From Novosphingobium sp. MD-1 (GTDB lineage Bacteria > Pseudomonadota > Alphaproteobacteria > Sphingomonadales > Sphingomonadaceae), in assembly GCF_001014975.1 (NCBI RefSeq), contig NZ_BBXA01000032.1, forward strand, positions 62,001 through 126,000: a stretch of DNA of 64,000 nt. The letters are read 5' to 3'. The notes under the pieces were generated by a model that worked only from the letters and a program-made list of their open reading frames with translations, was not told the origin of the DNA and searched no databases. This document shows positions 54,680 through 63,502 of this stretch, one piece after another (position 1 is the first letter of the stretch; the number at the start of each line of letters is the position of its first letter). A program made the translations under genes and the position numbers.

Positions 54680-57040
54680 TCAGGCGGCCGCGCCACCGCT
54701 GTGCTGCTGGTATGCGGGCGCGAACAGAGCGCGCGCATCTTCCGCCGGCATCGGGCGGCCGAAATAATACCCCTGGATTTTCTTGCAGCCCAGCGCGCGG
54801 ATTACCGCCAGTTGCTCCTCGGTCTCCACGCCTTCGGCCGTGGTCGACATTTCCAGGCTGTCCGCCATGGCCACCACGGCGCGCACGATCGCCAGGCTTT
54901 CCGCGTTCTTCCGCGCCGCGCCCTGCACGAAGATGCGATCGACCTTGATTGTCGAGAACCGCATCTGCCGCAGGTATCCGAGCGAGGAATAGCCGGTACC
55001 GAAGTCATCCAGCGCCACGCCGCAGCCCAGCGCCATGATCCGCTGCAGGGTCGCCTGCGCGGTCGTGCCATCGCGCACGAAGATGCTTTCGGTGACTTCG
55101 ATCTCCAGCCGGTGCGGCGGCAGCCCGCTGGCGGAAAGCGCGCTGACCACCGTGTCCGCAAAGGCCGGATCGAGCAGCTGCTCGCCCGACACGTTCACCG
55201 CGATCTTGATCGGATCGGGCCAGCGCGCCGCTTCGAGGCAGGCCATGCGCAGCACCCATTCGCCGATCGGTACGATCAGCCGCGTGTCCTCGGCCAGCGG
55301 AATGAACTTGGCCGGGCTGATCATGCCGTGTTCGGCACTGTTCCAGCGCAGCAGCGCCTCGAAGCTCACCAGCTGTTCGCTCGTGGCATCAACCACGGGC
55401 TGATAGGTCAGGTGCAGTTCGTTCCGTTCCAGCGCGCGGCGCAGCGCGAATTCCAGCTGCCGGCGTTCCTCGGCATGGGCATGAAGCGCGGGTTCGTAGT
55501 TGCAATGCGTCCCCCCGCCGCTGTCCTTCGCCCGGTAAAGCGCCAGATCGGCGTTGCGCATCAGCGTTTCCACGGTCGCCCCGTCGCGCGGTCCGATGGC
55601 GGAACCTACGCTCGCCCCCACATAGAGGGTGTGGCTGTCTACCTGATACGGCTGCGACAGCGCATGAATCACCGCCTGGGCGACATGGGCGATGCGATCC
55701 GTATCCGAAGCGTCGCGAAGGACGATGGCGAATTCGTCGCCGCCCAGCCGGCCGCACAGTTCGTTGTCGGTCATCAGCTTGCGCAACCGTTCGGAAACGA
55801 GCGCGAGCAACTGGTCGCCCACAAGATGCCCCAGCGTATCGTTGACGGCCTTGAAACGATCGAGGTCGATCATCAGGAACGCGCAACGCGTGCGCCACTT
55901 GTCGGCGTCCGCCATCGCTTCGCCCAGCGTGTCGGTCACCATCATCCGGTTGGGCAGACCGGTCAGCGTATCGTAGCTGGCGAGATAGGCGATCTTCTCG
56001 GAGCTTTCGCGCTGTTCGGTCACGTCCGAACCCACGCCGCGGAAGCCGGCGAAGCCACCATTCTCGTCGACCTTGGGAGATGCCGACAGCTCCCACCACC
56101 GGTGGCCACCATCGATGGTGACACGGACTATGAGGTTGGAGAAGCTTTCGCGCCGCTTCAGGCGTTCCGCCAGATCGTGCAGGCTGGAATGGAATTGCCC
56201 GCTATCCCACGAAGGCCCGGCGATCAGCTGGATCAGAGGCTTGCCATCTGCCTCGTCCGGCTCGCAGCCGAGCGCGAAGGCAAATCGCGGCGATGCGGCG
56301 CGGACCCGGCGGGCCGTATCGATCTGCCACAGCCAGTCCGCCCCGCCTTCCTCGAATTCGCGCAGCAGAAGCGAAACCACCTCGCCCTTTTCGGCCATGC
56401 CTGCTTCGGCCACGCGCGCGTTCAGGAACGCACGTGCCGCCTCGATCCTGCCGGCGGAAACGATCGTCACGAACGCCAGCGCCAGCCCGCCATTCACGAC
56501 CTGACCGGACCACACGAACATGACCGCGCCGGTAATGCCCACGATGCCGCCAAATAGCAGCGGCGCCAGCGGCACCGCGGCCAGCGCATAGGCCATGCCG
56601 GCAATGATCACCGTCATCACCATCCACAGGGCCAGCCGGTCCACATGTCCGAACAGGGGAAACACAACCAGCGGCAGCGTCCAGATCAAGGCCAGCGCCA
56701 CGATCAATAGCGCGTGGCGGACGATTTCCGGCCTGGTCAAACGGCGGCGGTCGGCGTCGGCCAGCCCCCGATCCAGGCGCATGCCCTGAAGCAGCACAGC
56801 GGCCAGGAGAACCATCCAGCCAAGGATGAAGAGAGGAGGCGTTGCCCCGAAACTCACGAAGGCAAGGAATAGCGCCGCCAGCACATTCATGCCGACTTTC
56901 ACATACATACGGCGGAATGCGCTGAAATACTGATAGCCGCGCAGCCTTGCCCAATCGCCTTCGACCGGTTCGTCAAGGCCAAGAACGGCCATGACCGGCA
57001 GACTGCGGGGCAGTGTCTGAATCGAGAGCGACGGCGGCAT
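54680..57040 (-). CDS. Membrane PAS-GGDEF-EAL cyclic-di-GMP enzyme
   Basis: 786 residues. An N-terminal region with about five to six membrane helices (residues about 40-195), a PAS domain (WLWQIDTARRV onward, about 230-345), a GGDEF domain with intact RLGGDEFAIV, and an EAL domain with FEALLRW, NVSGEQ and DDFGTGYSSLGYL. Both catalytic motifs look intact, so either synthesis or breakdown is possible. No RxxD product-inhibition site is seen at the usual distance before GGDEF. The ATG at 57040 has AAGG seven bases upstream; a GTG two codons earlier is the alternative. Confidence 0.93.
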   Translation of the reverse strand: MPPSLSIQTLPRSLPVMAVLGLDEPVEGDWARLRGYQYFSAFRRMYVKVGMNVLAALFLAFVSFGATPPLFILGWMVLLAAVLLQGMRLDRGLADADRRRLTRPEIVRHALLIVALALIWTLPLVVFPLFGHVDRLALWMVMTVIIAGMAYALAAVPLAPLLFGGIVGITGAVMFVWSGQVVNGGLALAFVTIVSAGRIEAARAFLNARVAEAGMAEKGEVVSLLLREFEEGGADWLWQIDTARRVRAASPRFAFALGCEPDEADGKPLIQLIAGPSWDSGQFHSSLHDLAERLKRRESFSNLIVRVTIDGGHRWWELSASPKVDENGGFAGFRGVGSDVTEQRESSEKIAYLASYDTLTGLPNRMMVTDTLGEAMADADKWRTRCAFLMIDLDRFKAVNDTLGHLVGDQLLALVSERLRKLMTDNELCGRLGGDEFAIVLRDASDTDRIAHVAQAVIHALSQPYQVDSHTLYVGASVGSAIGPRDGATVETLMRNADLALYRAKDSGGGTHCNYEPALHAHAEERRQLEFALRRALERNELHLTYQPVVDATSEQLVSFEALLRWNSAEHGMISPAKFIPLAEDTRLIVPIGEWVLRMACLEAARWPDPIKIAVNVSGEQLLDPAFADTVVSALSASGLPPHRLEIEVTESIFVRDGTTAQATLQRIMALGCGVALDDFGTGYSSLGYLRQMRFSTIKVDRIFVQGAARKNAESLAIVRAVVAMADSLEMSTTAEGVETEEQLAVIRALGCKKIQGYYFGRPMPAEDARALFAPAYQQHSGGAAA

Positions 57041-57135
57041 TTGCACGCCTTCGCCTTACCGCGCAAACCTTGAACAATGGTAAGCGGGCGGGATGTTGCC
57101 GAGCCCACGGCAAACCCGGCGCGGTTCAGCCTGCC

Positions 57136-57648
57136 CTAATTCGTTTCGGTGAAGTCGAAGGAGCCGCGACCGACAGCGATCAAGGCCTCCATGTCGGCCA
57201 TGTGACTCGTCGCCGGGGCCGCGCTCGGCAGAGCCCCGTCCGTGGTGACTACCTGCGCTCCGCGCATGAGCGTGCGATGGACGGGGCAGTGATCGGCAAT
57301 CTCCAGGAGCCGGGCTTTCCTCGCCGGATCAATGTCGGCATCGAACTCGATCCTGCGCGTGAAAATATCCGGTGGGTTCGACGCCTCATCGCGGCGATGG
57401 CCGACAGCGGTGCACCTTACTTTGACATCCCAGCCTTTGCGCTCGGAATAGAGCTGTAGCGTCATCGTTGTGCAGGCCGCGAGCGCCGACGCCAGCAGTT
57501 GGTAGGGGCTTGGCCCGGATCCCAGGCCGCCAACCTCCACCGGCTCATCTGCCATGAAATGCGCGCCGCCGGCCGTGATCGCCAGCTGAAACCGCCCGCT
57601 GCCTGTCTTCTCCGCAATGGCTTCGTCGCGCTTCTCGTCAATCCTCAT
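57136..57648 (-). CDS. OsmC-family protein
   Basis: 170 residues. The two family cysteines are visible at C59 (AACTTMTLQLYSERKGW) and C121 (DHCPVHRTL), so a peroxiredoxin-like role in reducing organic hydroperoxides is expected. It follows the histidine kinase directly, with the ATG at 57648 preceded by GAAAGGG; a GTG one codon earlier overlaps nothing. The coupling to a sensor kinase suggests regulated oxidative defence; that is inferred. Confidence 0.88.
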   Translation of the reverse strand: MRIDEKRDEAIAEKTGSGRFQLAITAGGAHFMADEPVEVGGLGSGPSPYQLLASALAACTTMTLQLYSERKGWDVKVRCTAVGHRRDEASNPPDIFTRRIEFDADIDPARKARLLEIADHCPVHRTLMRGAQVVTTDGALPSAAPATSHMADMEALIAVGRGSFDFTETN

Positions 57649-57651
57649 CAC

Positions 57652-58368
57652 TCACCCTTTCGAACTCCAGGTTCCTGCGTGCTCTGCATCGAGAATCTCG
57701 CCAACCATTGTCATCGCGTTGCTACTCCGAGCTCGCCTTGGCTTGCTTCCCGTCCACATCATGAAACGGGTCCCCGGGTAGCACGCCTCCCATGCATGCT
57801 GACCACCCAGCTTCTTACAGACAGCCTGGATGATGTGCGAACCCAGTCCGCGCTCTCCGCCATTGAGGTGACCAATGCCAACACCATCGTCCTCGACCGC
57901 CAGACGCCAGTCTCCGGATGGCGTTGCGTCGAAAAGGATGCGTACCTCGCCGGGATCGTCCACGCGGTAGGCGTGCTTGCAGGCATTTCCCACCAACTCG
58001 CTCACCATGATCGCGAAAGCGGCGGCATGTTCGTTGGGAAGGTCAAAGTCGTCGGCTTTGACCGTGATTGTCCGGCGGTCCCGGCCATCGGAAACCAGGG
58101 CGCGGAGGGAATCGCCCAGTTCATCGAGGAAAACGCCGAGATTGACGGTCTCCGCCAGGGGTTCGCGGTACAGCGCCCGGTGGACGCTGGCCACGGCGTG
58201 AATCCTGCGCTGCGTTGCCGCCAACACGATCGCTGCCTGCGGGTCGGAGACGGTGCGCCCATCGAGTTCGACGATCGCGGCGATGAGCGCGAGATTGTTC
58301 GCGATCCGATGGTTCATCTCGGAATCCGCCAAGACCTCCCCCGAAGGATGCAGCATGCTCGGGTTCAT
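57652..58368 (-). CDS. Soluble histidine kinase (HisKA_2/HWE-type)
   Basis: 238 residues with no membrane helix and no sensor domain. Phospho-acceptor H20 in SEMNHRIANNLALIAAIV, N-box SELVGNACKHAY, G1 DDGVGIG, and RGLGSHII. This class is often found with stand-alone receivers in alphaproteobacterial stress signalling. The ATG at 58368 with a GAGGAAC ribosome site was chosen over a 62-residue longer frame. The 213 bases to the next gene hold no gene. Confidence 0.87.
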   Translation of the reverse strand: MNPSMLHPSGEVLADSEMNHRIANNLALIAAIVELDGRTVSDPQAAIVLAATQRRIHAVASVHRALYREPLAETVNLGVFLDELGDSLRALVSDGRDRRTITVKADDFDLPNEHAAAFAIMVSELVGNACKHAYRVDDPGEVRILFDATPSGDWRLAVEDDGVGIGHLNGGERGLGSHIIQAVCKKLGGQHAWEACYPGTRFMMWTGSKPRRARSSNAMTMVGEILDAEHAGTWSSKG

Positions 58369-58581
58369 TGTGCGTTCCTCCACTCTCACCCGCACCACGG
58401 GTCGAGGACCTGGCGAGGACGGTTCGCCTCCGGCGATCCGAAAACTTCGTGTCGCTGGCGCTACCTTTCCCGTGCGGGTGGTGCTCACTGCAAGCAATGT
58501 AGCCGCGAAGGGGAAGCGATGGGACCGTCCTACCGGATCAGGGCGCTCATACATTGGTATTGCGAACTTCGCGTCCTGACT

Positions 58582-60207
58582 CTAGCGACCGAGGCTCGGA
58601 TTGAGAAAGTCCCAGACCTGGGAGATCACCACCGATCCCTCGCCCACCGAAGACGCGACACGTTTGACCGAGCGGGCCCGCACGTCGCCTACGGCAAAGA
58701 TGCCCGGACAGGAGGTCGCGTAGGACGATGCGGCGCCAGCGGCATCGCCCGTGACGACGAAACCTTTGTCATCGAGTGACACCAGCCCCGACAGCCAGTC
58801 CGTGTTGGGCGCAGCTCCGACCATCACGAAGAGTGAGCAAGCATCCACCACCCTCTCATCCCCGCTGACGACATCCCGTATAGAAATTCTCTCCAGACGC
58901 TCGTCCCCTTCGAGGGAGACGACCTCGGCGCCGTAATCGATCGTGATCGCCGGATCCGCCTCCAGCCTGCTCGACAGATAGCTGGACATGGACGCCGCAA
59001 GGGAGCTTCCGCGGACCAGCACCCTCACGCTGCGCGCCGAACGGCTGAGATACATGGCGGCCTGCCCGGCGGAATTTCCCCCACCGATCACGACGACGTC
59101 ACCGCCATGACAGCTGCGCGCCTCGTTCTCCGTCGCCGCATAGTAGACGCCGGCTCCCTCGAGTTGGGCGAGACCGCGGATTGGGAGGCGTCGATACTGT
59201 ACGCCGGTCGCGACCACTACCGCCCTCGCGCGGACAGCTTGCCCGCTGTCGAACGTGGCGCAGAAGTCGCCGTCGTCGAGACGCTCGAGAAGGGATACGC
59301 GCCTTGGAACAACGAAGCGGGTTCCGAACTTCATCGCCTGGACTTCGCCACGCCAGACAAGGTCTGCGCCCGAAATCCCGGTCGGGAACCCCATGTAGTT
59401 CTCGATGCGGCTGGAGGTGCCGGCCTGCCCCCCGACCGCGGTGTCCTCGACCACCAGGGCGCTCAGACCCTCCGCGCCAGCATAGACACCCGCCGCGACG
59501 CCGGCAGGGCCACCCCCGATGATGACGACGTCGAACACCTCGTCATCGACCAGTTCACGGCCGATACCGAGCAGGCGAGCGACACGTTCTGGCGTCGGAT
59601 CCTCGATGACTGTCCGCCCGAATATCACCATCGGCTCCGTTGAGGTACTCGAACAGCTGCGTGCCGCCAGGACCGCTTCGTCGCTGCCAGGCACGAGCGA
59701 AGTGAAAGGGATGCGATTCCGGCTCGCGAAGTCCGCGATCCTGCGGATCGCCCGGTCCCTGTCTTCCCCGATGAGAATGAGAGCGCCATCCCGGGTGTCG
59801 AGCTGACGGCGGCGTCGCGCGGCGAAAACCGTGATGATGATGTCCGACATCTCCGGGATGTGCGCCATCAGGCCCAGCATCGTCTGCCGATCGACTTCGA
59901 TGACCCGTGTCGGCTGCGCGGTCCTCAACAGCATCGACCAGTTGCCGCCGTCCAGAAACGCGATCTCGCCCATGAACTGTGTCGGGCCGAGTGTGGATGG
60001 AAGGTGGCGCTCATTGGTGAGCGGGTTGACCACCTCGATCTCGCCCTCAAGGACATAGATGAAACGGTCCGCGGGTTCACCGGGCCGCGCGACGAAGACG
60101 CCCCTCGGATACTCCCTCACCACTCCCGATTTGCGGAGAGCCTCTACATGAGCAGCCAGAAGCGGCGTCCGCTGCATCTCCTGCAGATCTCTTCCGATTG
60201 TCTCCAT
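58582..60207 (-). CDS. cNMP-binding/thioredoxin-reductase-like fusion without CxxC
   Basis: 541 residues in three parts: a cyclic-nucleotide-binding domain (about 20-130), a thioredoxin-like insert (about 140-215), and a flavoprotein domain of the thioredoxin reductase family (VVIIGGGPAGVAAG for FAD, VVVIGGGNSAGQAA for NADPH, GIFAVGDVRA for FAD). The redox CATC motif of true reductases aligns with AATE (357-360). So this is an FAD enzyme of the family but not a standard TrxR. Preceded by a receiver gene in the same direction. Confidence 0.88.
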   Translation of the reverse strand: METIGRDLQEMQRTPLLAAHVEALRKSGVVREYPRGVFVARPGEPADRFIYVLEGEIEVVNPLTNERHLPSTLGPTQFMGEIAFLDGGNWSMLLRTAQPTRVIEVDRQTMLGLMAHIPEMSDIIITVFAARRRRQLDTRDGALILIGEDRDRAIRRIADFASRNRIPFTSLVPGSDEAVLAARSCSSTSTEPMVIFGRTVIEDPTPERVARLLGIGRELVDDEVFDVVIIGGGPAGVAAGVYAGAEGLSALVVEDTAVGGQAGTSSRIENYMGFPTGISGADLVWRGEVQAMKFGTRFVVPRRVSLLERLDDGDFCATFDSGQAVRARAVVVATGVQYRRLPIRGLAQLEGAGVYYAATENEARSCHGGDVVVIGGGNSAGQAAMYLSRSARSVRVLVRGSSLAASMSSYLSSRLEADPAITIDYGAEVVSLEGDERLERISIRDVVSGDERVVDACSLFVMVGAAPNTDWLSGLVSLDDKGFVVTGDAAGAASSYATSCPGIFAVGDVRARSVKRVASSVGEGSVVISQVWDFLNPSLGR

Positions 60208-60254
60208 GATGATTCAATTCCACGTTGAGAAAGGGATACCCAATGGCGATTACC

Positions 60255-60674
60255 CTACAAGTCGCCTGCCAGGATACGCTCGATGCAGTCGATCAACTCG
60301 TCTGGGTCGAATGGCTTTCGCATGAAGCAACGGACGCCTTGCGCGATCGCTTGCTGCTTCACCTCCGGGCTCGGAAACGCCGTGATCAGTATCAGCGGCA
60401 CGGCCTCTTTACCGAGTATCTTCGCCAGCTCCAGACCGCTTGTCCCCGGCATCTGTACATCGCTGATAACGAGATCGAACCGCCGATCTCGGTCAGCAAG
60501 AAAGATATCCGCAGAGCCGAAGGTCATGGCGTGGATGCCCATGCTCTCGATGAGACTTCCGAGCGCCGACGAAACGTCCTCGTCATCATCGACGACCGCT
60601 ATCAACCGCGGCGACCCATTGGGCGGTGACGATTCAACCAAAAGACGGTCTCCCTTTATACTCGACCATCTCAT
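60255..60674 (-). CDS. Single-domain response regulator
   Basis: 139 residues: about 22 leader residues, then a receiver domain only. The acidic pair D29-D30, phospho-acceptor D72 in LVISDVQMPG, T98 and K120 are all present. Similar to the FixJ/NarL receiver type but without an output domain. It lies 47 bases upstream of the cNMP/TrxR fusion; the nearby soluble histidine kinase is a likely partner. ATG 60674 preferred over a TTG six codons upstream. Confidence 0.88.
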   Translation of the reverse strand: MRWSSIKGDRLLVESSPPNGSPRLIAVVDDDEDVSSALGSLIESMGIHAMTFGSADIFLADRDRRFDLVISDVQMPGTSGLELAKILGKEAVPLILITAFPSPEVKQQAIAQGVRCFMRKPFDPDELIDCIERILAGDL

Positions 60675-60820
60675 GCCGGATCGAATCGACAAGAAGCACT
60701 GCGCCGGCGTCAGCCGTCGTCATCGGAGCATCGTACAACGCCTGGCCCGTTCAGTTGAACCATACCGTGGTATTGGCGCCACGGTGGCACCGGTCAGGGG
60801 ATCCCCGTTCAGCCTTGCTT

Positions 60821-61720
60821 TCACGACTTATGCGCGTGGCGAAATTCCGATGGTGTCATTCCAACTTCGCGTCTGAAGCTCGTCGAGAAATGCTGTGCGT
60901 GGCTGAATCCGCAGGCGAGCGCCACCTCTGTTATCGAAACGTGCTCGTGGGCGAGCATCTCCTTCGCGCGGGATATGCGGCGCTCCTGAACGAAGCGAGC
61001 CGGCGTCTTTCCGGTTGAGGTTTGAAAGGCACGAGCGAAGTGCCGAATACTCAGCCCGACGATGCCAGCGAGTTCGTTGAGACTGATGATCTCATGAAGC
61101 CGGCTGTGGACGTATTCCTCGACTCGCCGGAGCGCTGGCGCCGGGATACCGCCCTTGACGATTGTCGGCTTGTGGACACCGTCCATTATGCGACGAATGC
61201 GAGCGACAGCCTGCAGCGCCCACCCCTCCGCCATCAGGCTGTAGGTTGCATCGTCACGCCAACCAAACAGTTCCTTCACGCTCCTCTCCAAGGGTTGGTC
61301 CGTGAAGCTGGCAAGCGGTTGAGAGAGCGTGAAGCGGCCTCTGTCCTCGAACAGGGACAAGTCGATGAAGGCAGCGCGGTACTGCGTCGTCGGGTGGCAA
61401 TAGAATTCGCCGGAAGCCTTCAGTTCCGGGGGGATGAGAGTGAGACTCCCGGAAGCTCGCTCGGTCTCGACCCGCGAGCCTCCGATATCGAGCGCGTAAC
61501 GCTGAAAGCCCGCATCCCAACAATAGAGAGCGACACGGGGTTGCCGGAGCAGCCAGCTTATCGGTTCCCGGGAATGGCGTGTCAGCGATTCGATGCGAAC
61601 CGATGGCGAATCCTTGGGCACCAGAGACACGGTTCCGCTGACATCGCGATAGTAGTCGCTTCCCCCGGCGTTGTGGATGCTGTCCTCAGAAGACCTTGAT
61701 GAGCCCGCGCTGTCAGTCAC
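60821..61720 (-). CDS. AraC-family transcriptional regulator (first of three)
   Basis: About 299 residues. An N-terminal cupin-like sensing part and a C-terminal AraC DNA-binding domain (ISLNELAGIVGLSIRHFARAF, and VALACGFSHAQHFSTSFRR). The longest frame has no plausible ATG; I propose the GTG at 61720. The region upstream (to 61857) is shared with the divergent small gene. Motif MAEGWALQ before the DNA-binding part is also in the next two regulators. Confidence 0.85.
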   Translation of the reverse strand: MTDSAGSSRSSEDSIHNAGGSDYYRDVSGTVSLVPKDSPSVRIESLTRHSREPISWLLRQPRVALYCWDAGFQRYALDIGGSRVETERASGSLTLIPPELKASGEFYCHPTTQYRAAFIDLSLFEDRGRFTLSQPLASFTDQPLERSVKELFGWRDDATYSLMAEGWALQAVARIRRIMDGVHKPTIVKGGIPAPALRRVEEYVHSRLHEIISLNELAGIVGLSIRHFARAFQTSTGKTPARFVQERRISRAKEMLAHEHVSITEVALACGFSHAQHFSTSFRREVGMTPSEFRHAHKS

Positions 61721-61857
61721 CGCAGACAACCTGTTGGCGATCGCCACTCGGTCCGCTCCGCGCTTTCTGTCCGTTTCGCGTATGTCGTGTCCTTGTTCTG
61801 CAATTCGCTCGCCAAGGGGGATGCTATCCAGACAGTCGAAACAAGGAGACCACGACG

Positions 61858-62184
61858 ATGGAAATGATAGCCCTGCCGCCGATCTCCGAAGCGAACCTGA
61901 ACTTCGATCTCGAGACGGCGAACGGGATGGACCGGCTGATCGCAGTATCCCATCACGTCCAGCAGAAGGTTTGCGCCACGGTGCTCCAGTCCTCTCTGAT
62001 CGAGCAGCTTCTCGATCGGCCCGAACTGGATGTTGCAAGTGTACGGCATCTTTTGAAACGCATCATGGACGTAAGCTACACCGCCTCGTCCGCCGTGAGC
62101 GAACTGCAGGAATTGGTGCTCGAGCATCTCGGCGGCCAAGATCGCGGAGCGACCTTTCCGTTGTGCGACGCCCGCGCGGCATGA
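61858..62184 (+). CDS. Small hypothetical protein
   Basis: 108 residues, no family recognised. AAGGAG lies nine bases before the ATG, and a Rho-independent terminator follows, so it has the marks of a real monocistronic gene. The sequence is mostly helical: LIAVSHHVQQKVCATVLQS and SAVSELQELVLEHLGG. No membrane segment or signal peptide. It runs divergent from the first AraC gene. Confidence 0.7.
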   Translation: MEMIALPPISEANLNFDLETANGMDRLIAVSHHVQQKVCATVLQSSLIEQLLDRPELDVASVRHLLKRIMDVSYTASSAVSELQELVLEHLGGQDRGATFPLCDARAA

Positions 62185-62512
62185 TCCCGAGGGACCGCCA
62201 GGGCCGCTAGACTTGCTGCTCGATCGGCGCCCCCGATGCCAGAATGCTCTGGTGGGATAGAACGCATCGCCGCGCGCACCGGCTGGGATAGCTGCCGCCA
62301 TCTAACCGCCACTCAACTCATGCTGTGAAGCGCCTTCGGGGAAGGCGCTTTTTGAAGTCCAAACCAATCATCGATGCGGTCGTGTCGCAGCATGATCCAC
62401 CCCCGACCATGCTTTCGCATCGCGCGCTGAGCCGAACATCCCATAACATGGTATGGGTCCATCCCCCAAGAACTCCTGAGGAAGACGCGCGCCTGTCGCA
62501 ATGGGAAGGCGG
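62185..62512. other. Intergenic region before the second AraC gene
   Basis: About 330 bases. A terminator at 62328-62353 ends the small gene; nothing else is supported in the rest. The second AraC gene ends at 62513, so the region has no need of a promoter. Confidence 0.5.
62328..62353 (+). terminator. Terminator of the small hypothetical gene
   Basis: Perfect 9-base arms AAGCGCCTT / AAGGCGCTT around CGGGG, followed by TTT. About 144 bases after the stop codon. Confidence 0.8.
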
Positions 62513-63400
62513 TCAGACCGCGTCGCATCGCCCCCCATTCGCCTGCCGGAACTCTGTCGGCGTCATGCCGGTTGAACGCTGGAAGCTGTTGGAGAAGTGC
62601 TGGGCGTGGGAGAAGCCGCAGGCATACGCGACATCCGTCATCGAGAACCCCGGCATGGCCAACATCTCGCGAGCCCGCCCCAATCGCCGGTCGTGGATGT
62701 AGCGCGCGGGTGTCTTGCCCTTGCTCGCCTGGAAGCTGCGCGCGAAGTGACGGATGCTCAGGCCGGCGATGGCGGCAAGCTCGTGGAGCGTGATGCTCTC
62801 CTGGATGCGGTGTTCGATATAATCGGTGACCATTTTAAGCCGAGCCGGCGCCAGCCCGCCACTTCGTGCTCCCCCCGGTTTCCTATCTCCCAGTTTCGCA
62901 CGCAACCGTGCCACGCACTGCAGGGCCCACCCTTCGGCCATCAGCGGGAAAGTCGGGTCATGACTCCATCCTCCAAGCTCCGACATCCCCCACTGCAGGG
63001 TGGTATCCTCGAACCCTACCAGCGGGCGTTCGAACAGCGCACGGTCACTTGCGCTGAGAAAGTCGATTTCGATGTACGCAATGCTGTAGCGGAAGCGGTC
63101 CCCGACGGCGTGGAACTCTCCACGCACCTCCTCAGCAGCGGGAAGCAAGGCGAAGACGCTACGCTGCGGCCTTGACACGTTGCTGACCTCACCAGCCACG
63201 TCGACGCTGAAGTGCCGATATCCGGCATCGAACATGAAGAGCGAAAGGCAGGACTGACGGTAGCGGCCTACGACGGGTTCGTCGCTGACGCGATCGACCT
63301 TTTCAAGCCGTAGCGAAGGCGACGCTCGGATGGTCACATGCGCCTTGCCATTCACATGCCTGTAGAACTCAGGATTTTCCGGTTCCCGCGAAATCACCAT
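62513..63400 (-). CDS. AraC-family transcriptional regulator (second of three)
   Basis: 295 residues, ATG at 63400. C-terminal AraC domain (ITLHELAAIAGLSIRHFARSF and VAYACGFSHAQHFSNSF) nearly identical in pattern to the first regulator; the N-terminal half is also related (MAEGWALQCVARLRAKL). A clear paralog of the gene at 60821. Target and effector unknown. Confidence 0.92.
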   Translation of the reverse strand: MVISREPENPEFYRHVNGKAHVTIRASPSLRLEKVDRVSDEPVVGRYRQSCLSLFMFDAGYRHFSVDVAGEVSNVSRPQRSVFALLPAAEEVRGEFHAVGDRFRYSIAYIEIDFLSASDRALFERPLVGFEDTTLQWGMSELGGWSHDPTFPLMAEGWALQCVARLRAKLGDRKPGGARSGGLAPARLKMVTDYIEHRIQESITLHELAAIAGLSIRHFARSFQASKGKTPARYIHDRRLGRAREMLAMPGFSMTDVAYACGFSHAQHFSNSFQRSTGMTPTEFRQANGGRCDAV

Positions 63401-63502
63401 CGACGGAACCTGTCAGCCACACTTTGTAAGGTCGACCTATACCCTGGTAGTGGCGCGGCGCGATCGAGATGATCGAGCGGACACGACCGAACCGACACGC
63501 CG

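Noticed and set aside
57136-62512. General stress (EcfG) promoter motif GGAAC-N16/17-CGTT near the kinase, receiver and AraC genes
   Set aside because: I looked on both strands upstream of these genes and found no convincing match.
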